The translations under genes were made by a program, and so were the position numbers. A stretch of DNA of 64,000 nucleotides from assembly GCF_900107415.1 (NCBI RefSeq), contig NZ_FNPX01000013.1, forward strand, positions 41,516 through 105,515. The letters run 5' to 3'. Below are positions 8,526-16,392 of the stretch, in pieces. How positions within the stretch are numbered: the first letter of the stretch is position 1; every line of letters begins with the position of its first letter. The notes under the pieces were generated by a model. That model had not been told where the DNA came from and did not search any database. It saw only the letters and a list, made by a program, of their open reading frames with translations. This stretch comes from Jannaschia faecimaris. Its GTDB lineage: Bacteria; Pseudomonadota; Alphaproteobacteria; Rhodobacterales; Rhodobacteraceae.

Positions 8526-9937
8526 GTTGTCACCCCTTTGATGGCTCTACGTGCGCCGCCGGCCCACAGCGTCGTCGCGGCTTCGGTCACAGGGACACGC
8601 AGCCTGCGCGCCAAATCCGCGGGGAAAATCTCGTCCATTGAAAGAAGCGCCGCCACAACCTCGGCCGGCGTCGTACAGTTTTCGGTAAGCGCGCGCAGGG
8701 TCCCAGCAAGGGGGTCGCGCAGGTCGATCGGCTGTCCTGCCTCGTCGGTGCCGCAGACGTAGCGCATCCACGCCGCCACGGCGAGGCACAGGCCCGGCAC
8801 GACGCGCCCGGCGTCGAGGTTGTCGCGAAGTGTGCCGAGAATGCGTTGTGGCAGCTTCTGGCTCCCATCCATCGCGATCTGCCAGGTTCGGTGGCGAATG
8901 GCCGGGTTGGCGTAGCGCGCGAACAACGCCTGCGCATATTCTGCAAGGTCTACGCCGTCGGGCGCGCGAACGGTCGGCGCGATCTCATGCCAAAGTGCAC
9001 GGACGTAGTCTGCAAAAACCGGATCGGCCATCGCTTCGGCGATGGTCTCGTGCCCCGCTAGGTAGCCGGTATAGGCAAGCGCGGAATGCGTACCGTTCAG
9101 CATCCGCAGCTTCATATGCTCGTGCGGCATGACGTCGACCACCATCTGAACCCCAGCCGCAGCAAGGTCGGGCCGTGCACCATCTACGAAGTCATCTTCG
9201 ACCGCCCATTGGGAAAACGGCTCGTGCAGGACGGGGGCTGCATCGTGGTACCCCGTCAGGGAGTCGATGCGGGCGATATCTTCCGGTGTGGTGGCGGGGG
9301 TAATGCGATCCACCATCGTTGACGGAAAGCGCCCCTGTTCTGTAATCCAGTCGGCCAGATCTGGGTCGATACGCTTGGCCAGTTGCAGAACCACGCGCCG
9401 CACCAGCTTCCCGTTATCCGGCAGGTTGTCACAGCTCAGAACAGTAAAGGGCGGAACGCCCGCCGCCCATCGACGGGCGAGCGCGCGTACAAGGAAGCCG
9501 GACGTCGAGATGGGCAAATCATGGCTCAGGTCATGCCGGATATCCGGGTGATCCAGGTTCAACGCCCCCGTGGCCGGGTTATGGCAGTAACCCTTTTCAG
9601 TCACGGTCAACGTGACGATCTTGACGGCGGGGTCGGCCATCGCGGCCAGGACGTCCTCCGGTGCCTCGGGTGCCACAAGAACATCATTCAGAACATTGAT
9701 ATCGCGCCATTTCTCACCATCCTGACCCAGCGTTACCGAGGTATAGGCCCAGTGGCGCGCCCGCAGGGCATCGCGCGTGTCCGGCTTGCGCAGAGAGACG
9801 CCGACGATGCCCCAATCTCCGCCCGATGCCGCCATCGCATCGGCCACGTAGACGCAGCCGAAACCGCGAAAGAACGCCCCGAGGCCCAGGTGCACGATGC
9901 CGGTTGCCGGGCGCGGGTCCGGTGCGTCAGCGGCCAA
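8522..9937 (-). CDS. uxuB: D-fructuronate reductase / mannitol dehydrogenase family
   Basis: A 471-residue long-chain polyol dehydrogenase. The nucleotide-binding start IVHLGLGAFFRGF, the SCDNLPDNGKLVRR segment, and the catalytic-core MVDRITPATT, VVDVMPHEHMKLRMLNGTHSALAYTGYL (Lys and His) are all present. In this operon it should reduce D-fructuronate to D-mannonate, which UxuA dehydrates. The TTG at 9937, with a GGGGG stretch upstream, overlaps the kduD end by 11 bases. A downstream GTG would remove part of the Rossmann start, so TTG is preferred. Mannitol dehydrogenase is the other family possibility but context favours fructuronate. Confidence 0.9.
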   Translation of the reverse strand: MAADAPDPRPATGIVHLGLGAFFRGFGCVYVADAMAASGGDWGIVGVSLRKPDTRDALRARHWAYTSVTLGQDGEKWRDINVLNDVLVAPEAPEDVLAAMADPAVKIVTLTVTEKGYCHNPATGALNLDHPDIRHDLSHDLPISTSGFLVRALARRWAAGVPPFTVLSCDNLPDNGKLVRRVVLQLAKRIDPDLADWITEQGRFPSTMVDRITPATTPEDIARIDSLTGYHDAAPVLHEPFSQWAVEDDFVDGARPDLAAAGVQMVVDVMPHEHMKLRMLNGTHSALAYTGYLAGHETIAEAMADPVFADYVRALWHEIAPTVRAPDGVDLAEYAQALFARYANPAIRHRTWQIAMDGSQKLPQRILGTLRDNLDAGRVVPGLCLAVAAWMRYVCGTDEAGQPIDLRDPLAGTLRALTENCTTPAEVVAALLSMDEIFPADLARRLRVPVTEAATTLWAGGARRAIKGVTT

Positions 9938-10670
9938 GCCAGCCCCCGTCTACGCTCAGGACTGCGCCATGCACATAACGGGCCGCCGGTGTGCAAAGAT
10001 AGACTGCCGCCCCCGCGATGTCCGACGCCTCGCCCCAGCGACCGGCTGGAATACGGTCAAGGATGGCCTTGTTGCGCTCAGGGTCGGCACGCAGGGCCTC
10101 GGTATTGTTCGTCTCAATGTAGCCGGGGGCAATGGCGTTCACATTGATGCCCTTCGCCGCCCATTCGTTCGCCAGAAGTTTGGTCAATCCGGCCACTCCG
10201 TGTTTGGACGCCGTATATGACGGCACGCGTATCCCGCCCTGATACGATAGAAGCGAGGCGATATTCACGACTGCCCCCTGCCCGTGCCTGTCCATCACGG
10301 CCCGCGCGAAGCCTTGCGTGGTAAAGAACAGCGCCTTGAGGTTCACGTCCATCACGTCGTCCCAGTCCTCCTCGGAGAAGTCGATGGCGTCGGCGCGGCG
10401 GATTATGCCCGCGTTGTTAATCAGGATGTCGATATCGCGTCCCTGGAACAGGCTCTGGCCGGCCATCGGATCGCTGAAGTCCACCATGAGGGAGGATGCG
10501 GTCCCGCCGGCACTTTCGATCCGGGCGACGGTTTCGTCGCAAGAGCGGCGGCCGACGCAGATCACCTCTGCGCCCGCCTGCGCTAGACCCTCGGCGATCG
10601 CCTGACCGATACCCGTGTTGGCCCCCGTCACCATCGCGCGGCGCCCCTCAAGTGAGAAAGGATTTGTCAT
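9927..10670 (-). CDS. kduD: 2-dehydro-3-deoxy-D-gluconate 5-dehydrogenase, SDR family
   Basis: A 247-residue short-chain dehydrogenase. The cofactor motif is GANTGIGQAIAEGL, with NNAG in ILINNAGIIRR, active-site serine in NIASLLSYQGG, and YTASK. The sequence IRVPSYTASKHGVAGLTKLLANEWA is typical of KduD, which reduces 3-deoxy-D-glycero-2,5-hexodiulosonate to 2-keto-3-deoxygluconate. It overlaps kduI by ATGA. With kduI it processes 4-deoxy-5-ketouronates released from unsaturated uronates of pectin, ulvan or glycosaminoglycans. Confidence 0.93.
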   Translation of the reverse strand: MTNPFSLEGRRAMVTGANTGIGQAIAEGLAQAGAEVICVGRRSCDETVARIESAGGTASSLMVDFSDPMAGQSLFQGRDIDILINNAGIIRRADAIDFSEEDWDDVMDVNLKALFFTTQGFARAVMDRHGQGAVVNIASLLSYQGGIRVPSYTASKHGVAGLTKLLANEWAAKGINVNAIAPGYIETNNTEALRADPERNKAILDRIPAGRWGEASDIAGAAVYLCTPAARYVHGAVLSVDGGWLGR

Positions 10671-11491
10671 CGCAGATCCCCCATTTCGATCATGTCCATG
10701 TCGGTGAAATCAGCGTTGTCGCCCGCCATCGCCCAGCAGAACGTGTAGGATGCCGTGCCAGCCCCCGCATGGATGGACCATGGCGGCGAAATGACCGCCT
10801 CCTCGTTGGCCATGACGATGTGGCGGGTCTGGCTTGGCTCGCCCATCAGGTGAAATACCCGACCATCTTCGGGCAGGTCGAAGTAGAGATAGGCCTCCAT
10901 CCGCCGATCATGCACATGCGCGGGCATCGTGTTCCAGATCGAACCCTCGGAAAACTGCGTGTAGCCCATCGAAAGCTGACAACTGGGGCAAACCTCGGGG
11001 TGCAGGAACTGGAGGATTACCCGTTTGTTCGCGCTTTCCCCTGCGCCCATCTCGACGCGGCGCGCGTCGTCCTGCCGGATCAAACGTGTCGGATAGGAGT
11101 GGTGCGCCGGGGCAGACAGGATGTAGAACCGCCCGGCCCCGCCGAATTCCACGGGGCCAGCACCCTTCCCGATGTACAGAACTTCGCCGTTGCTCACCTC
11201 GTGGGTTTCGCCGCCCACCCGAATTGTCCCGTCCGCGCCGATGTTGAGCACGCCCATTTCCCGACGCTCCAGGATCGTGGCTGTTCCCGTCGATGCAACG
11301 CTGTCCAGCGTCAGTGTCCCGCCCGCCGGCACTGCAGAACCAAGGATCAGGCGGTCATAGTGACTGTAGACCAGCCTAATCTCGCCCTCGGAAAATAGAT
11401 CTCCGACATGAAAATGATCGCGCAACTGATCGGTGTCCAGCGTTCTGGCCGTCGCGGGGTTGATGGCATATCGGGTTTCGGGTTTCAGCAT
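10667..11491 (-). CDS. kduI: 5-keto-4-deoxyuronate isomerase
   Basis: A 274-residue bicupin KduI. Diagnostic parts are the start MLKPETRYAINPATARTLDT, LRDHFHVGDLF, the metal-ligand segment EVCPSCQLSMGYTQ and NTMPAHVHDRRMEAYLYFDL (His and Glu ligands). It isomerises 4-deoxy-L-threo-5-hexosulose uronate to the diketo acid reduced by KduD. It is the first gene of the kduI-kduD-uxuB-uxuA overlapping set. A 112-base gap separates it from uxaC upstream, so read-through from uxaC or a separate promoter are both possible. No polysaccharide lyase is in the window. Confidence 0.95.
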   Translation of the reverse strand: MLKPETRYAINPATARTLDTDQLRDHFHVGDLFSEGEIRLVYSHYDRLILGSAVPAGGTLTLDSVASTGTATILERREMGVLNIGADGTIRVGGETHEVSNGEVLYIGKGAGPVEFGGAGRFYILSAPAHHSYPTRLIRQDDARRVEMGAGESANKRVILQFLHPEVCPSCQLSMGYTQFSEGSIWNTMPAHVHDRRMEAYLYFDLPEDGRVFHLMGEPSQTRHIVMANEEAVISPPWSIHAGAGTASYTFCWAMAGDNADFTDMDMIEMGDLR

Positions 11492-11603
11492 TTACTCAGT
11501 TCTCATTGCTTAGAATATCTATCAGCGATCGCGTGCGACATGGTTGGCCCGCAGGGCACAGGTCGTTTCGACAGAGGCCCGCTCCGTAAAAGACTTTTAT
11601 CGG

Positions 11604-13010
11604 TCAAAGCCGATATGCCTGTTTAGCAAGCCGATACGAAAGATCATGGGCAACTTCCGGCGCTTCATCTCGTCCCAACCGACCGGTTTCGACGAGGGTC
11701 GCAAGGAACGAGCAATCGACCCGTCGCGCCACATCGTGACGCGCGGGTATGGAACAGAAGGCGCGCGTGTCATCATTGAAGCCGACCGTGTTGTAGAAAC
11801 CGGCGGTTTCGGTCGTCATCTCGCGGAAGCGCCACATACCTTCGTAACTGTCGTGGAACCACCAAGGCGGCCCCAGTCGCAATGCGGGGTAAACCCCGGC
11901 CAGCGGGGCGAGTTCGCGCGCATAGCTCGTCTCGTCCAGCGTGAAGAGGATCACCGTCAGGTCGGCCCGACCGCCAACCGCATTCAACAGCGGGCGCAGC
12001 GCGGTGACGTAATCGGTGCGCGTCGGGATGTCATAACCCTTGTCGCGCCCGAACCGGCGCAGGATATCGTGCGAATGGTTGCGCGCAGAGCCCGGATGAA
12101 TTTGCAGGACCAGCCCGTCGTCCAAGCTCATCCGCGCCATCTCGGTTATCATATGGCCGCGGAAACGGTCGGCCTCCTCGGATGAGCAGGTCCCTTGAAG
12201 GGCTTTGTCGAACAAGGCTGCCGCCTCTGCCTGCGGCAGATCTTCGGTCCGGGCCGTCGGGTGGCCGTGATCGCTAGATGTAGCTCCGAACGTCTTGAAG
12301 AAGGCCCGTCGATTGCGATGCGCGGCAAGGTAGCCGGTCCAGGTCGTCGCGTCCTCACCAGCCATTTCGCCCATTAGCTGCACGTTGCGGGCAAACCCGT
12401 CGAAATCGGGGTCCACCACGGCGTCGGGGCGATAGGCGGTCACGACCTTGCCGGTCCAGCCGCTTTCGCGGATCATCCGGTGCCACCGCAGGTCGTCGAC
12501 CGCGCGTTCTGTCGTGGATATCGCCTCGATGTTGAACCGCTCGAACAGGGCGCGAGGGCGGAACGCCTCCTGCTTCAACTGATCGTCAATCCGATCGTAG
12601 ATCGCGTCCGCCGTCTGCGCCGACAGGCGCATGGTGACGCCGAAGACCTCCTGCAACGCATGATCGACCCAAATACGCGACGGTGTGCCGCGAAACAGAT
12701 GGTAGTTGCTGGCGAACAGGCTCCAGATCTTGCGGGGATCCTGCTCCGTCTCACCCCCGTCCACGCGCGGCACGCCCAGAGACTCCAGCGCGATGCCCTG
12801 CGAGTGGAGCATGCGAAAGACATAGTGATCGGGCGTCACGAACAGCTGCGCGGGATCAGAGAAGGCCACGTTCTCGGCGAACCAGCGCGGGTCGGTGTGG
12901 CCATGCGGGCTGATGATCGGCAGGGCTTTCACGCCTTCATAGAGATCGCGCGCCAAGGCACGCACATTCGGGTCCGTCGGAAACAGCCGATTGTCATCCA
13001 AGATCGCCAC
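11604..13010 (-). CDS. uxaC: Glucuronate isomerase
   Basis: A 468-residue amidohydrolase-fold isomerase that converts D-glucuronate to D-fructuronate (and D-galacturonate to tagaturonate). Features: NRLFPTDPNVRALARDLY, ISPHGHTDPRWFAEN (metal HxH), WSLFASNYHLFRGTPSRIW, GLVLQIHPGSARNHS, and GFNDDTRAFCSIPARHDVARR. I chose the GTG at 13010 because a GGGGAGGG site precedes it and it gives the usual length of about 470; the frame extends to 13058 without family sequence. It is divergent from the GntR-kdgK pair across about 160 bases that hold repeated ATATCCyAGTT elements. Confidence 0.94.
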   Translation of the reverse strand: MAILDDNRLFPTDPNVRALARDLYEGVKALPIISPHGHTDPRWFAENVAFSDPAQLFVTPDHYVFRMLHSQGIALESLGVPRVDGGETEQDPRKIWSLFASNYHLFRGTPSRIWVDHALQEVFGVTMRLSAQTADAIYDRIDDQLKQEAFRPRALFERFNIEAISTTERAVDDLRWHRMIRESGWTGKVVTAYRPDAVVDPDFDGFARNVQLMGEMAGEDATTWTGYLAAHRNRRAFFKTFGATSSDHGHPTARTEDLPQAEAAALFDKALQGTCSSEEADRFRGHMITEMARMSLDDGLVLQIHPGSARNHSHDILRRFGRDKGYDIPTRTDYVTALRPLLNAVGGRADLTVILFTLDETSYARELAPLAGVYPALRLGPPWWFHDSYEGMWRFREMTTETAGFYNTVGFNDDTRAFCSIPARHDVARRVDCSFLATLVETGRLGRDEAPEVAHDLSYRLAKQAYRL

Positions 13011-13061
13011 GACGCCCTCCCCGATTTGGCCGTCGACGCCTCCGTGCGCCGTGGCCAATCT

Positions 13062-13110
13062 GATATCCTAGTTACCATGATTTGGGACTGTCAACTAATA
13101 TCCCAGTTGC
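13062..13110. promoter_or_regulatory. Repeated operator-like elements between uxaC and its divergent regulator
   Basis: Two direct 14-base elements, GATATCCTAGTTAC (13062-13075) and AATATCCCAGTTGC (13097-13110), match at 11 of 14 positions and are 35 bases apart. The second also sits in an inverted repeat CAACT-n8-AGTTG (13092-13109). Lying between uxaC and the GntR gene, they are likely sites for that regulator. This is inference. Confidence 0.5.
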
Positions 13111-13169
13111 AGCGGATTGGAAAAGCTGCAAAATGGACGAAATCTCGGATCTTAGCAGGAGGAGACACC

Positions 13170-13895
13170 ATGAACCGCGATCTTCCTCAGACCGATGAGG
13201 AAATTGCCCTTCCCGTAATCCGGCAGCTCACCCAGCCGACCGTCGCCGATCAGGTCTTCGATCAGCTGCGCCAGCGGATCTTGTCGCTGGAATTGCCGCC
13301 CCAAACGCGGATGTCCGAAGCCGAAGTATCCCGCAAGATGGGAGTTTCCCGTCAACCTGTGCGCGAAGCGTTCAAGCGACTGGCCAAGCTCGGGTTTCTA
13401 CACATCCGGCCCCAGAGCGGGACGACCGTCAGCCTGATTTCGGAGGAGGCGGTGCTGCGGGCACGCTTTATCCGTACGGCGCTCGAAGCCAAGACCTGTC
13501 GCACCGCCTGCGGAGCGCTGAGCGCCGAGGGGCTCACCGTGCTTTCGGACCTGATCGAGCAGCAGAAAGCCGCCGTCGCCGTCAACGACCGGGACCGCTT
13601 TCACGCACTGGATGATCAGTTCCACCAGCAGATCTGCGTTCAAGCCGGGGTCGGATACGTCTGGGACCTGATCCAGGAGAGCAAGGCGCACCTTGACCGT
13701 ATCCGGATGCTGTCGCTCAGCGTGTCATCGCAGCATCTGGCGCTGAACGAGCATGTCGAGATGCTGAACGCGATCCGCGCCAACGATCCCGACGCCGCCG
13801 AAGATGCGCTGGATCGGCACCTTGGCCGCATTCAGAACGTCATTCGCGCTATCAAGGCCGAAAACCATGACTGGTTCAGGGAGGGCATGGGATGA
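13170..13895 (+). CDS. GntR/FCD-family regulator of uronate genes (UxuR-like)
   Basis: A 241-residue regulator. The winged helix VADQVFDQLRQRILSLELPPQTRMSEAEVSRKMGVSRQPVREAFKRLAKLGFLHIRP has the GntR signature SRQPVREAF. The FCD domain contains RFIRTALEAKTCRTA, FHALDDQFHQQIC and ALNEHVEMLNAI. The start at 13170 is set by a GCAGGAGGAGA site; a long open extension upstream on this strand is only the shadow of uxaC. It overlaps kdgK by ATGA and is divergent to uxaC. It should respond to a hexuronate intermediate such as fructuronate or KDG. Confidence 0.88.
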   Translation: MNRDLPQTDEEIALPVIRQLTQPTVADQVFDQLRQRILSLELPPQTRMSEAEVSRKMGVSRQPVREAFKRLAKLGFLHIRPQSGTTVSLISEEAVLRARFIRTALEAKTCRTACGALSAEGLTVLSDLIEQQKAAVAVNDRDRFHALDDQFHQQICVQAGVGYVWDLIQESKAHLDRIRMLSLSVSSQHLALNEHVEMLNAIRANDPDAAEDALDRHLGRIQNVIRAIKAENHDWFREGMG

Positions 13896-14797
13896 GCCGG
13901 ATCGTCTGCATTGGCGAATGCATGATCGAGATGGCCCCGACGACGCGGGACGCCGAGTACCGGATGGGGTTCGCGGGCGACACGATGAACACCGCCTGGT
14001 ACCTGCGCCGGCTTCTGCCGCACTCCGACGAGGTCGACTACTTCACCGCCGTCGGCAGCGACGCCGCCTCCGGGCAAATGGTGGATTTCCTGGCCCGGGA
14101 GGGCCTTGGCACCGCGCATGTCCTGCGGCGCGCCGATCGGACGATCGGGCTCTATATGATCCAGCTGCAGGACGGGGAGCGCAGCTTCAGCTATTGGCGC
14201 GGTCAGAGCGCGGCACGCACACTGGCGCAAGATGCCGGCCCGCTGAGCGATGCGCTCGACCGCGCGCAGGTGGCATATTTCTCGGGCATCACGTTGGCCA
14301 TCCTGCCCCAAGCTGACCGCGCGCGCCTTCTGGACACGCTCGGCCAGTTCCGCGCGAACGGGGGCGAGGTCGTCTTTGATCCCAACCTGCGCCCTCGCCT
14401 CTGGCAGACGACCGAGGAGATGACGGCCTCGGTCATGCAGGCAGCGGGCATCAGTGACACCGTCCTGCCCTCCCACGAGGACGAGGCCGCTTGGTTCGGC
14501 GACGCCGACCCCGCAGCCACGGCCGATCGCTATTCCAAGGCTGGTGCCCGGACCGTTGTTGTGAAGAACGGACCGGGCCAGATCCTGGCCTGCCAGGACG
14601 GCACGATTACCGAGCACGCACCGGTCGCGGTTGCAGAGGTCGTGGATACGACCGCCGCCGGGGATTCCTTCAACGCCGGATATCTGGCGCACCGCATTGA
14701 CGGGCAAACCATTCCGCGGTCTATCCAAGCTGCGGCGGAACTGGCCGCTCTGGTCGTTCGGAGCCGGGGGGCGCTCGTCTCAACCGGCGGCGCATGA
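13892..14797 (+). CDS. kdgK: 2-keto-3-deoxygluconate kinase
   Basis: A 301-residue PfkB-family kinase. It begins SRIVCIGECMIEM, with the substrate segment GFAGDTMNTAWYLRRL, then VVFDPNLRPRLW, VKNGPGQIL, and the C-terminal PfkB signature DTTAAGDSFNAGYL, which contains the catalytic Asp and the anion hole. It phosphorylates KDG, the common product of UxuA and KduD, to KDPG. Its start overlaps the regulator stop, giving a regulator-kinase bicistron. A KDPG aldolase (eda) is not in the window and must be elsewhere. Confidence 0.93.
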   Translation: MSRIVCIGECMIEMAPTTRDAEYRMGFAGDTMNTAWYLRRLLPHSDEVDYFTAVGSDAASGQMVDFLAREGLGTAHVLRRADRTIGLYMIQLQDGERSFSYWRGQSAARTLAQDAGPLSDALDRAQVAYFSGITLAILPQADRARLLDTLGQFRANGGEVVFDPNLRPRLWQTTEEMTASVMQAAGISDTVLPSHEDEAAWFGDADPAATADRYSKAGARTVVVKNGPGQILACQDGTITEHAPVAVAEVVDTTAAGDSFNAGYLAHRIDGQTIPRSIQAAAELAALVVRSRGALVSTGGA

Positions 14798-14818
14798 ACG
14801 CGCGCGGCCGCCCGCTTC

Positions 14819-15529
14819 TTAGGATGCGCGCCCTTGCGCCGCCCAGATGGCACCGCGCCGGATGATCTCGGTCACTTGCGGCACTTTCAGATCGTCCAAC
14901 TCGTGCCCGATGGAGCAATAGAAGACGCGGCCCTTGTCCCAGCGGCGCTTCCACAAGACGGGGATCACCGTGCCTTCGATCCACCACAGATGATCGCCCG
15001 AGAACGTCGTCGTCGCCAAAACCTGGTTCGAGGGGTCCACCAGCATGTAATATTGCTCGCTCTTCAGACGAAAGCTTCCGATGCCCTGCACGATTGGGTC
15101 GTCGGGACGGCAGATCGTCACGTCGTAGTCGATGTAGTCTTCGCACGGTTGCAGATTGTCGGGCCAGCCTGGCGGATGGGCAACGAACTGCCCTCCGATC
15201 AGGAAGTGATACGTGGGGCGGTCACGGAACGCATCGCCCATGTGGCCATGCCAGCCCGCGATACCGCAGCCGTCGGCGATCAGCTTGAGCAGCCCGTCCT
15301 CCTGCGGCTTGGTCATATTGCCGAATTCCTCGCGGTGGCCCGACCGGGCGGAAGACCAGATCGGAGTGATCAGGTCGAGGTCGGCCAGGTCTTCGGGGCG
15401 ATCCAGCGGCTCAAGGGTGTCGTAGACGACGACCTCGAACCCGTTCTGCTTAAGAAGGGCTTCGTACCAATCGGCGAAGCGGCTGGGGGCATGCCCCTCC
15501 CAACCCCCTACGAAAAGAGCTGCTTTCAA
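14819..15529 (-). CDS. ThuA-domain protein
   Basis: A 236-residue ThuA-family protein with a class I glutamine-amidotransferase-like fold. Motifs: ALFVGGWEGHAPSRFADW, ADGCGIAGWHGHMGDAFRD, FLIGGQFVAHPPG, SEQYYMLVDPSNQVLATT and PVLWKRRWDKGRVFYCSIGHELDDL. ThuA proteins occur in disaccharide and sugar operons and may act on 3-keto sugars, but their reaction is poorly defined. The start is a TTG in a TTGA overlap with the upstream dehydrogenase stop. It is the last gene of the minus-strand ABC operon. Confidence 0.8.
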   Translation of the reverse strand: MKAALFVGGWEGHAPSRFADWYEALLKQNGFEVVVYDTLEPLDRPEDLADLDLITPIWSSARSGHREEFGNMTKPQEDGLLKLIADGCGIAGWHGHMGDAFRDRPTYHFLIGGQFVAHPPGWPDNLQPCEDYIDYDVTICRPDDPIVQGIGSFRLKSEQYYMLVDPSNQVLATTTFSGDHLWWIEGTVIPVLWKRRWDKGRVFYCSIGHELDDLKVPQVTEIIRRGAIWAAQGRAS

Positions 15530-16392
15530 GGTGTTTCCCTTCGCATAAAATCGAGCATGGCAGCCATGTCGCGGGTGCCGTAGCCCGACGCCTCGGCCTG
15601 CCGCAGCTTGTCCAGCGTCGCGCGACCCTGCGGCATCGCGGTGCCCAGCTTTTCAGCCAGCGCGGCCGTGACCTCCATGTCCTTGCGGGCCAGCGCGACG
15701 GTGAAGGTGACCGCGTTGCTCTCCTCATCAAGGTAGAGAGGCCTGCGATACCGGAGCATCGGGGCACAGGCGGCGCTGGCTTCGATCACGTCAAAAGCTC
15801 GTTCAGGGGCGACGCCCGCTGCCTCGGCCAGTGTCATCGCCTCGGCCAAGGTTTGATTGATGCCGTGGATCAGCGAATTGACCGCCAGTTTCATTACTGC
15901 GCCAGTGCCCGTCTGACCAAGGCAGAGTGTTTCTTTGCCCATCGCCTCAAAGAGCGGGTTTAGCGTCGCTGCGTCTTCTGGCGTACACCCCGCCATGATC
16001 ACCAACTGCGCATCGGCGGCGGCCTGTGTTGCCCCAGAGACCGGCGCATCGACGACGCGGGCCCCGACGGGTGCCTGTTCTGCCAGCCTTGCGATATGAT
16101 CCGGGCTCATCGTGCCCATCTCGACATATGCCCGCGCCGATCCGGCGAACAACCCGTCCGGACCGCCGTGTACGGCTTCGGAAGATGGATCGTCGGCCAA
16201 CATGGTCACAACCACCTCCGCCGCATTCGACAGCGCACGGGGGCTGTCCGAAACGGGACAACCCAGCTCTGCAGCCAGATCTTGGGCCTTGTCCCGCGAG
16301 CGATTCCAGAGGGTCACGTCATGCCCGGCATGGGCCAGATTGCGTGCCATATGTGCGCCCATCCGGCCCAGACCGACAAACCCGACCCGCAT
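15526..16392 (-). CDS. 3-hydroxyisobutyrate dehydrogenase-like beta-hydroxyacid dehydrogenase
   Basis: A 288-residue NAD(P)-dependent beta-hydroxyacid dehydrogenase. The Rossmann start is VGFVGLGRMGAHMARNLAHAGHDVTLWNRS. The substrate-binding DAPVSGATQAA and the catalytic lysine motif GAVMKLAVNSLIHG follow, with a helical C-terminal domain of LARKDMEVTAALAE. Family members oxidise 3-hydroxyisobutyrate, tartronate semialdehyde, L-threonate and similar acids. It overlaps the ABC ATPase by one base, so it probably handles a breakdown product of the imported compound. Confidence 0.84.
   Translation of the reverse strand: MRVGFVGLGRMGAHMARNLAHAGHDVTLWNRSRDKAQDLAAELGCPVSDSPRALSNAAEVVVTMLADDPSSEAVHGGPDGLFAGSARAYVEMGTMSPDHIARLAEQAPVGARVVDAPVSGATQAAADAQLVIMAGCTPEDAATLNPLFEAMGKETLCLGQTGTGAVMKLAVNSLIHGINQTLAEAMTLAEAAGVAPERAFDVIEASAACAPMLRYRRPLYLDEESNAVTFTVALARKDMEVTAALAEKLGTAMPQGRATLDKLRQAEASGYGTRDMAAMLDFMRRETP

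Noticed and set aside
12480..13169. Long open frame upstream of the GntR gene on the plus strand
   Set aside because: It is the antisense shadow of uxaC. The GntR homology and a strong ribosome site start at 13170.
14203..14520. Antisense open frames across kdgK and other high-GC genes
   Set aside because: Arg/Pro/Ala-rich translations without domains or ribosome sites; typical mirror frames of GC-rich genes.
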